The notes: generated by a model not told the origin, from the sequence alone. Positions 1-6,143 are shown, numbered from the stretch's first letter. The stretch is 13,761 nucleotides of DNA from an uncultured Eubacteriales bacterium (GCA_934408795.1 CAKRVQ010000012.1:1-13761); one strand, 5' to 3'. Translations and numbers: made by a program.

Positions 1-16
1 GTCCTATTGTACGCAT
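1..16 (-). CDS. 5' end of an unidentified gene, cut by the window edge
   Basis: Reading the minus strand, a good Shine-Dalgarno AAAGGAG lies 8 nt before an ATG at 16-14, and the reading frame runs open off the left edge as MRTIG. Only five codons are visible, so the product cannot be named. It lies 56 bp downstream of the truncated ABC exporter gene in the same direction. Exporters of that type often come as a pair of consecutive genes, but five residues do not show whether this is the partner. Confidence 0.5.
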
Positions 17-46
17 TGAATTCACTCCTTTGATAATAGATTTTGA

Positions 47-66
47 GGGGCGGAGCAAGCCGCCCC
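47..66 (-). terminator. GC hairpin between the truncated ABC gene and the next gene
   Basis: A perfect 7-bp stem, GGGGCGG (47-53) with CCGCCCC (60-66), has a 6-nt loop and starts 7 nt beyond the stop codon of the ABC gene. On the minus strand it is followed only by TCAAAATCTATT, so the U tract is weak. It may be a leaky terminator or an intercistronic stability hairpin. Confidence 0.4.
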
Positions 67-72
67 GCCTTG

Positions 73-1086
73 TTAGGTTGTTGATTTGTGCAGATAAATG
101 CCCTTGGTCTTGTTGTCATAAACATCGCACAGACCGTAGGAACGGTAGAAGAACTTCCAGCCGTCCGAGGTCTGGTTTTCCTCCGGCGAAACAATCTTGT
201 TTACAACGTGCTTCTGATACTGAAGCGCCGCACTTCTCTCTACAACAAGGAAGTTGATGTTCTTGCCGCCCGACGTGATGATCAGCTTTGAGCCGACGAT
301 CATCACGAATATCATATTGAAATAAACGCAGGTCTGCATAAGAGGAGAATTGAGCGCAACTATTCTTTCCGCGCGGGTGAAATCCTTTCGGATATCCTCT
401 GCGGCGGCACCGAATTTCTGCTTTTCATAGTCCTCTCTGGCAAAGCTCTTGACCACTCTCATACCGCGGACATTTTCTTCTATCGATTCATTCAGCCTGT
501 CGTATTTCTTAAATACGCTGCGGAATGCCGGCATAGCTTTCTTGCCTATCAGGAGCAGTCCGAAAGTGAGCACCGGTATGATCACGACGAATGTGGTCGC
601 GAGCGCGCCGCCCATAATATACGCCACGATTATGGAAAAGATGAGGAGCAAAGGCGCACGAACCGCTATTCTTATGAGCATCATATAAGACATCTGCGCG
701 TTGTTTATGTCGGTGGTCATTCGCGTGACGAGCGACGCCGACGAAAACTTATCGATGTTGCCGAAAGAGTATGTCTGTATGCGCGAAAACATATCCTTGC
801 GGAGATTCTTTGCAAAGCCTGATGACGCCTTTGCGCTTGTATATCCTGCAAGACCTCCGCACATTAGAGATACAAGCGCCATAAGCACAAGAAGGCCTCC
901 GGTACCGAGCACGCCCGATATACCGAAGGTCGAACTCCCCGACGCTCCTTCACTTATTTTGTTGCCCAGCTCGGCGGTTATGAAGGGTATAAACACCTCA
1001 ATGACCGCTTCAAGAACTATGAAGATCAGCGTCAGGACTGTCGGACGCTTATATTCCCTTATTGACCCTGCCAATCTTTTGACCAT
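73..1086 (-). CDS. Truncated ABC exporter (membrane domain only) with an unrelated C-terminal tail
   Basis: The protein has 337 residues. Residues 1-274 look like the membrane domain of an ABC exporter (MsbA/MdlB type): hydrophobic segments near 17-37, 60-83, 139-160, 161-182 and 250-272, and the conserved cytoplasmic stretch ENVRGMRVVKSFARE at 204-218. Such proteins are usually 570-600 residues, with a sixth membrane helix and an ATPase domain carrying Walker A, LSGGQ and Walker B. All of that is absent. After SGG at about residue 274 (near base 265) the sequence changes to a hydrophilic 63-residue tail ending DNKTKGIYLHKSTT that I do not recognise. The gene cannot power transport alone. It may be a deletion fusion, a pseudogene or an assembly chimera. 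The start is supported by GGGAGG 11 nt upstream. A promoter lies at 1253-1281. Confidence 0.8.
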   Translation of the reverse strand: MVKRLAGSIREYKRPTVLTLIFIVLEAVIEVFIPFITAELGNKISEGASGSSTFGISGVLGTGGLLVLMALVSLMCGGLAGYTSAKASSGFAKNLRKDMFSRIQTYSFGNIDKFSSASLVTRMTTDINNAQMSYMMLIRIAVRAPLLLIFSIIVAYIMGGALATTFVVIIPVLTFGLLLIGKKAMPAFRSVFKKYDRLNESIEENVRGMRVVKSFAREDYEKQKFGAAAEDIRKDFTRAERIVALNSPLMQTCVYFNMIFVMIVGSKLIITSGGKNINFLVVERSAALQYQKHVVNKIVSPEENQTSDGWKFFYRSYGLCDVYDNKTKGIYLHKSTT

Positions 1087-1122
1087 ATGTTGTTAAACCT
1101 CCCGTCCCACAGGAAACGACTT

Positions 1123-1182
1123 TTATGTCTCATGCCCCGCGGCGCAAAACGCCGCTTGATTTTTAACGAATACTTTTTTCAT
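1123..1182 (-). CDS. Possible 19-codon leader peptide upstream of the ABC exporter
   Basis: A short frame on the minus strand encodes MKKVFVKNQAAFCAAGHET and stops at TAA, 36 nt before the exporter start. It lies inside the exporter's predicted leader. Codons 10-15 form the GC hairpin at 1139-1155, so a ribosome on this frame would open the hairpin. Short ORFs with hairpins precede several Firmicute antibiotic-efflux ABC genes, for example bmrB before bmrCD in Bacillus subtilis. No clear Shine-Dalgarno is visible (only CCGTAG), so translation is uncertain. Confidence 0.3.
   Translation of the reverse strand: MKKVFVKNQAAFCAAGHET
1139..1155. other. GC hairpin in the exporter leader
   Basis: A perfect 6-bp stem, GCGGCG (1139-1144) with CGCCGC (1150-1155), has a 5-nt loop. 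On the plus strand it is followed by TTGATTTTT and looks like a small terminator, though no plus-strand gene precedes it. In the minus-strand leader RNA it forms within the 19-codon frame. Confidence 0.45.
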
Positions 1183-1189
1183 AAACTAC

Positions 1190-1247
1190 GGCTGCGGGCG
1201 TTCCGTCATGCCGATGCGGCGGCGAAGACAAGAAAACGCAGGCAGCC
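1190..1247 (-). promoter_or_regulatory. Long-range stem at the 5' end of the exporter mRNA
   Basis: On the minus strand, GGCTGC (1247-1242) and GCGTT (1239-1235) pair with AACGC (1202-1198) and GCAGCC (1195-1190). This gives an 11-bp stem with one 2x2 internal loop. It begins almost exactly where transcription from the 1253-1281 promoter should start. Together with the 1139-1155 hairpin it makes a structured leader of about 160 nt. Confidence 0.4.
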
Positions 1248-1252
1248 ATTCT

Positions 1253-1281
1253 ATTATAGTACTTAAATTTTATTATATCAA
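1253..1281 (-). promoter_or_regulatory. Sigma-A promoter for the ABC exporter gene
   Basis: On the minus strand a -35 TTGATA (1281-1276) is separated by 17 nt from a perfect -10 TATAAT (1258-1253). The predicted transcription start is near 1246, giving a leader of about 160 nt before the ATG at 1086. Confidence 0.75.
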
Positions 1282-1290
1282 TACCGAAAA

Positions 1291-1312
1291 CCTGATTTTT
1301 TCTGCTTTCAGG
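1291..1312 (-). terminator. Weak terminator after the AraC gene
   Basis: On the minus strand CCTGA pairs with TCAGG around a 12-nt loop, followed by TTTT, starting 2 nt past the stop codon of the AraC gene. The 5-bp stem is short, so termination would be partial. The exporter promoter follows at once. Confidence 0.3.
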
Positions 1313-1314
1313 TA

Positions 1315-2076
1315 TCAGAACATACCCATGATACAGTTCTTTCTGTATTCGGTCGGGCTTTGACCCGTTCTCTTGGAGAACGCCTTATAAAAGGCGGCGA
1401 CATCGGAATATCCGCACTCATACGCTATCGCGGAGACGCTTCTGTCGGTGGTGATAAGAAGCTGCTTTGCGTTGTTTATCCTCAGATCGATCAGATACTC
1501 GTGAGGGGTGACGCCGTATCTCTTCTTAAACTGACGGATAATGTAGTCCTCGGTATATCCGAGTCTGTCGGACACCTCCGAGAGCGATATTTTCGATGCG
1601 GCATTCTCGGAGATATACTTTGCCGCACGGGTTGAAATGTCGTCGGCATTGTCCCTGCTGCTCATGATCTCGCTCAATATGTTATAAAAATGGGCATGTT
1701 TCTCGACCGCGGTTGAGGATCCGACCTCGGATGCATGAAGTCTGTCGATCAGCGGCATTATCCTTTCCGTATCAACGGTTCCTTTAAGCGGCAGTCCCCT
1801 GCCGTCATCACGGAACTTGCCGTGAAAATGTATATAGTAATACCGCGGCAGGTCGCTTTCCGACTTGCCCGTTTGGACAAGACCGCGCCTTTGAATGTAA
1901 TACTCTCCGGTGTGCACCGACACCGGCGTGTCGTTCTCTTCAAATCTGAGTATGCCCCCGAACCCGATGATCAGCACATCCCTGTCGAAGATCCTCGACA
2001 CATGATGCTCATGCTTATAAAAGCTTCGAAATGCGCTTTCGCAATACAACGGCAATGCGTTCATATCAAGCATCAT
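1315..2076 (-). CDS. AraC-family transcriptional regulator
   Basis: The protein has 253 residues. The N-terminal part (about 1-140) is a cupin-like sensor domain, with the stretch YYYIHFHGKF near 79-88. The C-terminal 100 residues form the double helix-turn-helix of the AraC/XylS family: the first HTH near 163-184 (SLSEVSDRLGYTEDYIIRQF) and the second near 211-236, followed by the family signature GYSDVAAFYKAFSKRTGQSPTEYR split across 222-245. It is transcribed divergently from the GH127-type glycosidase gene at 2451, so regulation of that gene by a sugar ligand is the natural inference. A G-rich Shine-Dalgarno (GGGGGTG) precedes the ATGATG start. The effector is unknown. Confidence 0.9.
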   Translation of the reverse strand: MMLDMNALPLYCESAFRSFYKHEHHVSRIFDRDVLIIGFGGILRFEENDTPVSVHTGEYYIQRRGLVQTGKSESDLPRYYYIHFHGKFRDDGRGLPLKGTVDTERIMPLIDRLHASEVGSSTAVEKHAHFYNILSEIMSSRDNADDISTRAAKYISENAASKISLSEVSDRLGYTEDYIIRQFKKRYGVTPHEYLIDLRINNAKQLLITTDRSVSAIAYECGYSDVAAFYKAFSKRTGQSPTEYRKNCIMGMF

Positions 2077-2106
2077 TTGTATACACCCCCGTTTACGATA
2101 TTATTG

Positions 2107-2119
2107 TATCGGCCCGATA
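2107..2119. promoter_or_regulatory. 13-bp palindrome TATCGGCCCGATA
   Basis: This is a perfect dyad around one central C. It is flanked by TATTG (2102-2106) and, 3 nt beyond the right arm, by CAATA (2123-2127), which extends the symmetry. It lies about 30 nt upstream of the AraC start, within its leader. It could be an operator, but no matching second copy was found in the window. Confidence 0.3.
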
Positions 2120-2190
2120 GGACAATACCTTTCCGACTTAAAAAAGCTTATGACTCAACCTGCATTTATCGCGCGTCCTCCGTCAGTTTC

Positions 2191-2220
2191 AGTTTATCAC
2201 ATTTTGGTCGATTTTTGCAA
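2191..2220 (-). promoter_or_regulatory. Candidate promoter for the AraC gene
   Basis: On the minus strand TTGCAA (2220-2215) and TAAACT (2196-2191) are separated by 18 nt. Both boxes are imperfect. This is the best candidate I find between the two divergent genes on that strand, and would give a leader of about 110 nt. Confidence 0.3.
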
Positions 2221-2241
2221 GATTATTTCGGTATTTTAGTA

Positions 2242-2269
2242 TTGATTTTGTTGTACATATCTGTACAAT
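2242..2269 (+). promoter_or_regulatory. Promoter for the GH127-type glycosidase gene
   Basis: A -35 TTGATT (2242-2247) lies 16 nt before a -10 TACAAT (2264-2269). Transcription would start near 2276, leaving a leader of about 175 nt. The -10 box is covered by the inverted repeat at 2251-2268. Confidence 0.6.
2251..2268. promoter_or_regulatory. Operator-like dyad TTGTAC-N6-GTACAA over the -10 box
   Basis: Perfect 6-bp inverted arms (2251-2256 and 2263-2268) flank ATATCT. After a 2-bp mismatch the symmetry continues for three A:T pairs. A dyad sitting on a -10 box is the usual position for a repressor site. The half-sites match those of the Bacillus subtilis AraR operator consensus ATTTGTACGTACAAAT, but there the arms are adjacent rather than 6 bp apart, so AraR binding is only a guess. 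Confidence 0.45.
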
Positions 2270-2450
2270 TAAAAGTGAAGACCGTGCCGCGCAAAGCGCT
2301 CGGAAGATGCCCCTCACGGGGGAACTCCGGAACACCCGCCTCCGAAACGATGTGAAGCAGGGTCAAAAGCGCAGCAAAGGCACGACGGCGGGCGTGTTTA
2401 CCCTTGTCCTGCCGACGGTACCATAAATCAATGAAAACGGAGTGACAGAA

Positions 2451-4292
2451 ATGAACAATGCCGTATATAAGCACTTTACGACAAACGAGATAAAGCCTTC
2501 GGGCTGGCTTAAAAGGCAGCTCGAAATAGAGGCATCGGGCCTTGTCGGAAACCTTGACAAGGTTTGGCCGGATATCCGCGATTCAAAATGGATAGGCGGA
2601 GACAGTGAAGGCTGGGAGCGCGTCCCCTATTGGCTCGACGGATTCGTTCCGCTGGCATGGCTCCTTGATGACGACGATATGAAAGCGCGCGCAAAAAAAT
2701 ATGTCGACGGAATACTTGACCGCCAGTGTGAGGACGGCTGGATCTGCCCCTGCACCGATCAGGAGCGCGCCAACTACGACACATGGGCACTCTTTATTAT
2801 TGCCAAAGCTCTTGTGGTTTACGCAGAATGCTCCGGTGACGAGCGCATTGAGGAAGCTCTTTACAGAGCCTTTGACAACTTCAAAGATCACATAAGATTC
2901 CAGACCATTTCAAGATGGGGTGCCGCCCGCTGGTACGAGGCATTCATCCCCCTTGCCTGGCTTTATGACCGCCGTCCCGAGCAGTGGATCAAAAATCTCG
3001 CGCGCAACATTGCCATTGAGGGAATGAACTACAAGCTGCTGATAGACAACTTTACGACAACCGATTTTGACCGCAACTGGAATCAGATCGTTCATGTCGT
3101 AAACCTCGCAATGGGAATAAAGGCTTATGCCGTGGCGGATCAGTTTATAGATATGAACGGCAAAGGCTTTGCCGAAAAGCTTCTTGACACCGTAAGAAAG
3201 TATCACGGCACCGCTTTCGGCCTTTTCACGGGAGACGAATGTCTTGCCGGCATCTCGCCCACACAGGGTACCGAGCTTTGCGCCGTCGTTGAGGCAATGT
3301 ACTCATTCGAAACACTTTTCGAAATATACGGTGAGGCAAAGTGGGCAGATAAGCTTGAGATGCTTGCATTCAATGCACTTCCCGCAACGGTGAGCAACGA
3401 TATGTGGACACATCAGTACGACCAGCTCGTCAACCAGGTCTCATGCATAATCGAGCCGGAGGGCAAGACCCCGAAATTCACCACCAATCCGAGCGAGGCT
3501 CATATTTTCGGACTTGAGCCGAGTTACGGATGCTGCACCGCCAATATGGGACAGGGCTTCCCGAAATTCACACTGTCCTCTTTCTTCCGCAGCAAAAACG
3601 GGATAGCCGCGGGTGCGATAGCTCCTGCAGTTCTCGCAACTGATATAAACGGAGTAAAGGTGAGGATCGAGTGCGAGACCGAATATCCGTTTAAGGACGG
3701 CGCCGTTTACACCGTCAAGGCTGATGCACCCGTGTCATTCACATTAAGACTGAGGGTGCCCGAAAACACCGAAAACGCAGATATCAACGGCGTCACCGTT
3801 GCCCCCGGCGATGTGTACGATTTCGAAGTAAACGGAACCGAGGCAAGAGCCGAGGTAAGATTCACATCCAAGACTGTCATTGACGAGAGACCCCGCGATA
3901 TGTTCGTCGTCCGCCGCGGTCCGCTGCTCTACAGTGTTCCGATCAAATACGAAAAGAAGATGCGCGAGTATGTGAGTGCGGGCGTTGAGAGGAAGTTCCC
4001 CTACTGTGACTACGAGCTCTTCCCGAAGAGTGAATGGCGCTACGGCCTCGCCGACGACAGGTTTGAACCGATTCACAACGAGATCGGAGAGTATCCTTTC
4101 TCCGACGAAAATCCCCCGATAACACTTAAAGCGAAGCTGGCAAGGATCGATTGGGATATGGATAAAGAGCATCCCGACTTCTGCGCGGCGGTTCCCGCCT
4201 CAAAAAAGGCGATCTCCGCTCCCGAGGAGATAACGCTCTACCCCTACGGCTGCACTTCTCTTCGCATAACCGAGATGCCTAAGGTCGAATAA
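2451..4292 (+). CDS. GH127/DUF1680-type glycoside hydrolase (beta-L-arabinofuranosidase-like)
   Basis: The protein has 613 residues and no signal peptide, so it is probably cytoplasmic and acts on imported sugars. An (alpha/alpha)-barrel-like N-terminal part (about 1-380) precedes a beta-rich C-terminal part. Two family landmarks are clear: TELCAVVE at 274-281 and YGCCTANMGQGFPKF at 359-373. In the characterised GH127 enzyme HypBA1, a Glu and cysteines bind zinc and one cysteine is the nucleophile. E275, C277, C361 and C362 fit those positions, and E263 is a candidate acid/base. The cysteine expected two residues before the CC pair is Y359 here. The start is ATG 2451, with GGAG 8 nt upstream; a GTG three codons earlier overlaps that site and is less likely. 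The substrate could be a beta-L-arabinofuranoside or a related sugar; family membership is firmer than substrate. Confidence 0.85.
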   Translation: MNNAVYKHFTTNEIKPSGWLKRQLEIEASGLVGNLDKVWPDIRDSKWIGGDSEGWERVPYWLDGFVPLAWLLDDDDMKARAKKYVDGILDRQCEDGWICPCTDQERANYDTWALFIIAKALVVYAECSGDERIEEALYRAFDNFKDHIRFQTISRWGAARWYEAFIPLAWLYDRRPEQWIKNLARNIAIEGMNYKLLIDNFTTTDFDRNWNQIVHVVNLAMGIKAYAVADQFIDMNGKGFAEKLLDTVRKYHGTAFGLFTGDECLAGISPTQGTELCAVVEAMYSFETLFEIYGEAKWADKLEMLAFNALPATVSNDMWTHQYDQLVNQVSCIIEPEGKTPKFTTNPSEAHIFGLEPSYGCCTANMGQGFPKFTLSSFFRSKNGIAAGAIAPAVLATDINGVKVRIECETEYPFKDGAVYTVKADAPVSFTLRLRVPENTENADINGVTVAPGDVYDFEVNGTEARAEVRFTSKTVIDERPRDMFVVRRGPLLYSVPIKYEKKMREYVSAGVERKFPYCDYELFPKSEWRYGLADDRFEPIHNEIGEYPFSDENPPITLKAKLARIDWDMDKEHPDFCAAVPASKKAISAPEEITLYPYGCTSLRITEMPKVE

Positions 4293-4364
4293 CCGAACGG
4301 CTGAACGGACGGCGAAACAAGCGACAGAGCAAGCGGCAAAATAAACGACCGAATGGACGATCGA
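4293..4364. repeat. Degenerate 12-bp tandem repeat, about six units
   Basis: Immediately after the glycosidase stop codon the sequence falls into 12-bp units such as CCGAACGGCTGA, ACGGACGGCGAA, ACAAGCGACAGA, GCAAGCGGCAAA, ATAAACGACCGA and ATGGACGATCGA. The shared core is roughly xCRARCGRCNGA. Looser copies of CCGA continue to about 4420. No gene is supported here. Confidence 0.5.
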
Positions 4365-4436
4365 TCGGGAAAGCAGTCAAATGACCGAGCCGTCGGGCTA
4401 CCGAGCAAATAACCGAATTGCGGCTTTTATGAGAAG

Positions 4437-4483
4437 GGCGGGGCGCCGTCGCTGCGCGTTTAGTGCGGCGGTGGCGCCCCGTC
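4437..4483 (+). terminator. Long GC hairpin after the glycosidase gene
   Basis: Arms 4437-4455 and 4465-4483 pair over 19 bp, with four G-U pairs if transcribed from the plus strand, around a 9-nt loop. On the minus strand those pairs become A-C mismatches, so the structure is favoured in plus-strand RNA. A short TTTT follows only 5 nt later. It may be a first, leaky terminator or a 3'-end stabiliser of the glycosidase mRNA. Confidence 0.5.
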
Positions 4484-4539
4484 GGCGTTTTCGCATCGTT
4501 ATAAAAGACCGTGACGCCGTTCGCCGACCGAAACGCAAA

Positions 4540-4568
4540 TGCACGGTCGATCGCGAACCGACCGTGCA
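4540..4568. other. Hairpin with 10-bp stem
   Basis: TGCACGGTCG (4540-4549) pairs perfectly with CGACCGTGCA (4559-4568) around a 9-nt loop. It has no U tract and lies between the long hairpin and the final terminator. Confidence 0.45.
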
Positions 4569-4576
4569 AAGCACAA

Positions 4577-4610
4577 ATGCCGCCCGAGCGCGAATGCGCT
4601 CGGGCGGCAT
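4577..4610. terminator. Strong terminator shared by the converging genes
   Basis: A perfect 15-bp stem, ATGCCGCCCGAGCGC (4577-4591) with its complement (4596-4610), has a GAAT loop. The plus strand continues with ATTTTATTTT, a good U tract for the glycosidase transcript. The minus strand continues with TTTGTGCTTT, weaker but usable by the collagen operon, whose last stop is 28 nt away. Confidence 0.85.
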
Positions 4611-4637
4611 ATTTTATTTTGGAATTCTTTTTTACTC

Positions 4638-6143
4638 TCAGTCCAGTGCAATGATCGTTATGCTGTATCGACTGGTCCCGAGATCATTGTAGCGGAAGAG
4701 GAAACCGTTATAAGAAAAGTTCAGAGTGATATCCTCTTCTGCGGTGTATACGGTGTTGTATGCGACCGTCAGCGAGGCGGTCTGACCGCTCTTCGGTATG
4801 ATAAGAGATGTTCGGGTCGTCATAAATATATCGTTTCCGCTGTATCCGTCGACAAGCGCCAATCCGCATTCCGAATTATCCGCCTTGGCAATAACCGATG
4901 CGTTGCCGCTGAATACCAGACTGTAAGAATGACCCTTTGCAAGGGTTATGCCTTTGGTCGATTCGTTATAAGATATCAGACTGCCGCTGCTTTTCTTTAC
5001 CGTGAACGGAAGTGAATCGCCCCACTTGCCCGTGGACAACTCCCCGCCTGCGGCAAAGTATCCCGCACACATTCCGTCTTTGCCGTCGGTTCCGTTTTTA
5101 CCGTCAACGCCGTTCTTTCCGTCCGTGCCGTTCTTTCCGTCCGTGCCGTTTATTCCGTCTTTACCGTTCTTACCGTCGGAACCTTTAAGTAAAGACAGAT
5201 CGTACAGATTAAGCCATACATCGTCGCCCACGTAGCGCCACTGCAGACTGCTGCCGTCGACCCTGAATTCGGGAGTTTTGCCGTTTGCACCGTTCTTGCC
5301 GTCGGTTCCATTCTTGCCGTCGGTACCGTTCTTACCGTCGGCTCCGTTCGCTCCTGCAGGTCCCTTGATGTCAGCCAAAGAGACAAGATCCTGCCACTCG
5401 CCGCCTTCAAGCCTCCACTGCACATAGCCGTCGGCTTTTCTTATCTCGACGCTTTTCCCGTCGGCACCGTCTCTTCCGTCTTTTCCGTTTGTACCGTCGA
5501 TGCCGTTCTTTCCGTCTCTTCCATCTTTTCCGTCGACGCCGTCTTTCCCGTCGATTCCGTTTTTACCGTCGGTACCGTTTTGCCCGTCCTTGCCGGCAGC
5601 GCCTTTGAGATCGTCTAAAGCGACGATATTCTGCCACTCGCCGCCTTCAAGCCTCCACTGGATGTATCCGTCGGCTTTTCTTATCTCAACACTTTTTCCG
5701 TCGACACCGTCTTTTCCGTCTTTTCCGTCTTTTCCGTCAGTACCGTCGACGCCGTCCTTACCGTGGGCGCCGTTCGTGCCGTCTTTTCCGGCAGCACCGA
5801 CAAGTGATGACAATAAAACGAGATCACTCCAGTTTTCTCCCGCATAGCGCCACTGTATGCTATCGTCCGTTTTTCTGATCTCTATATTCTTTCCGTCGGC
5901 ACCGTCGGCACCCTTTGCTCCGTCGACGCCGTTTTGTCCTGCTGCCCCTTTCAGCTCGCTGATGCTTACCAGATCGTGCCAATCGGTCTCATCGGCGTAT
6001 TTCCACTGAATAGCCGTTCCGTTATTCCGCAGATTGATCGAATTGGCGGCGATTGCGGTACTGTTCGCCGTTTCACCGCACCCTGCGAGCAAGGTGCAGA
6101 TAAGCAGCAAAACAGATACCAGCACCGTTTCTAACTTTTTCAT
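4638..6143 (-). CDS. Collagen-like lipoprotein with beta-rich C-terminal head
   Basis: The protein has 501 residues. A lipoprotein signal peptide ends in the lipobox LAGC (Cys22). Five Gly-X-Y collagen blocks follow (about 66-85, 116-150, 181-230, 261-289 and 320-357), rich in GKDG and GKNG triplets. Each is preceded by a module of about 28 residues with the pattern IQWRYxGExWxxLV (near 36-65, 87-115, 151-180, 231-260 and 290-319). Residues 359-501 form a separate beta-rich domain ending YSITIIALD, reminiscent of the BclA/C1q-TNF-like heads of bacterial collagens; this likeness is by eye. The expected topology is a membrane lipid anchor, collagen stalk, then distal head. The start has GGGAGG 7 nt upstream. 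It follows the DUF6273-collagen gene by 37 bp, so both are one operon. Ligand and role are unknown; adhesion or surface-layer structure is plausible. Confidence 0.85.
   Translation of the reverse strand: MKKLETVLVSVLLLICTLLAGCGETANSTAIAANSINLRNNGTAIQWKYADETDWHDLVSISELKGAAGQNGVDGAKGADGADGKNIEIRKTDDSIQWRYAGENWSDLVLLSSLVGAAGKDGTNGAHGKDGVDGTDGKDGKDGKDGVDGKSVEIRKADGYIQWRLEGGEWQNIVALDDLKGAAGKDGQNGTDGKNGIDGKDGVDGKDGRDGKNGIDGTNGKDGRDGADGKSVEIRKADGYVQWRLEGGEWQDLVSLADIKGPAGANGADGKNGTDGKNGTDGKNGANGKTPEFRVDGSSLQWRYVGDDVWLNLYDLSLLKGSDGKNGKDGINGTDGKNGTDGKNGVDGKNGTDGKDGMCAGYFAAGGELSTGKWGDSLPFTVKKSSGSLISYNESTKGITLAKGHSYSLVFSGNASVIAKADNSECGLALVDGYSGNDIFMTTRTSLIIPKSGQTASLTVAYNTVYTAEEDITLNFSYNGFLFRYNDLGTSRYSITIIALD
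5391..5711. repeat. In-frame 240-bp internal duplication in the collagen lipoprotein gene
   Basis: Bases 5391-5420 are identical to 5631-5660, and similarity continues for about 80 bp to 5470 and 5711. The offset is exactly 240 bp, or 80 codons, equal to one Trp module plus one collagen block. The third and fourth modules of the protein are the duplicated pair. Confidence 0.8.

Larger units (their letters stand above)
2077..2450. promoter_or_regulatory. Divergent control region between AraC and glycosidase genes
   Basis: This 374-bp region carries the plus-strand promoter and its operator-like dyad, a weaker minus-strand promoter candidate, a 13-bp palindrome near the regulator start, and a GC-rich leader of about 170 nt before the glycosidase. 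That leader contains an open frame of 39 codons (2307-2426) with no convincing ribosome binding site. Confidence 0.7.
4293..4637. other. Convergent intergenic region with repeats and hairpins
   Basis: This 345-bp gap separates the converging glycosidase (plus) and collagen-like lipoprotein (minus) genes. It holds the 12-bp tandem repeat and three successive hairpins (4437-4483, 4540-4568 and 4577-4610). Frames open here on both strands are rich in Arg and follow the repeat period, so I do not call them genes. Confidence 0.7.

Noticed and set aside
1735..2355. Plus-strand open frame of 206 codons across the AraC gene and its upstream region
   Set aside because: It is antisense to the conserved AraC protein and crosses both promoters. 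It has no domain signal.
4381..4692. Arg-rich frames on both strands in the convergent gap
   Set aside because: They overlap the hairpins and the 12-bp repeat, lack ribosome sites, and some run into the terminator and the end of the lipoprotein gene.
5002..5847. Plus-strand Pro/Ser/Phe-rich frames (PSVPFLPS-type repeats) and the regular CCGTC spacing suggesting CRISPR-like repeats
   Set aside because: They are the antisense of the Gly-X-Y collagen codons. The periodicity is 9 or 18 bp with no spacers, and the minus strand has a clear signal peptide and domain structure.
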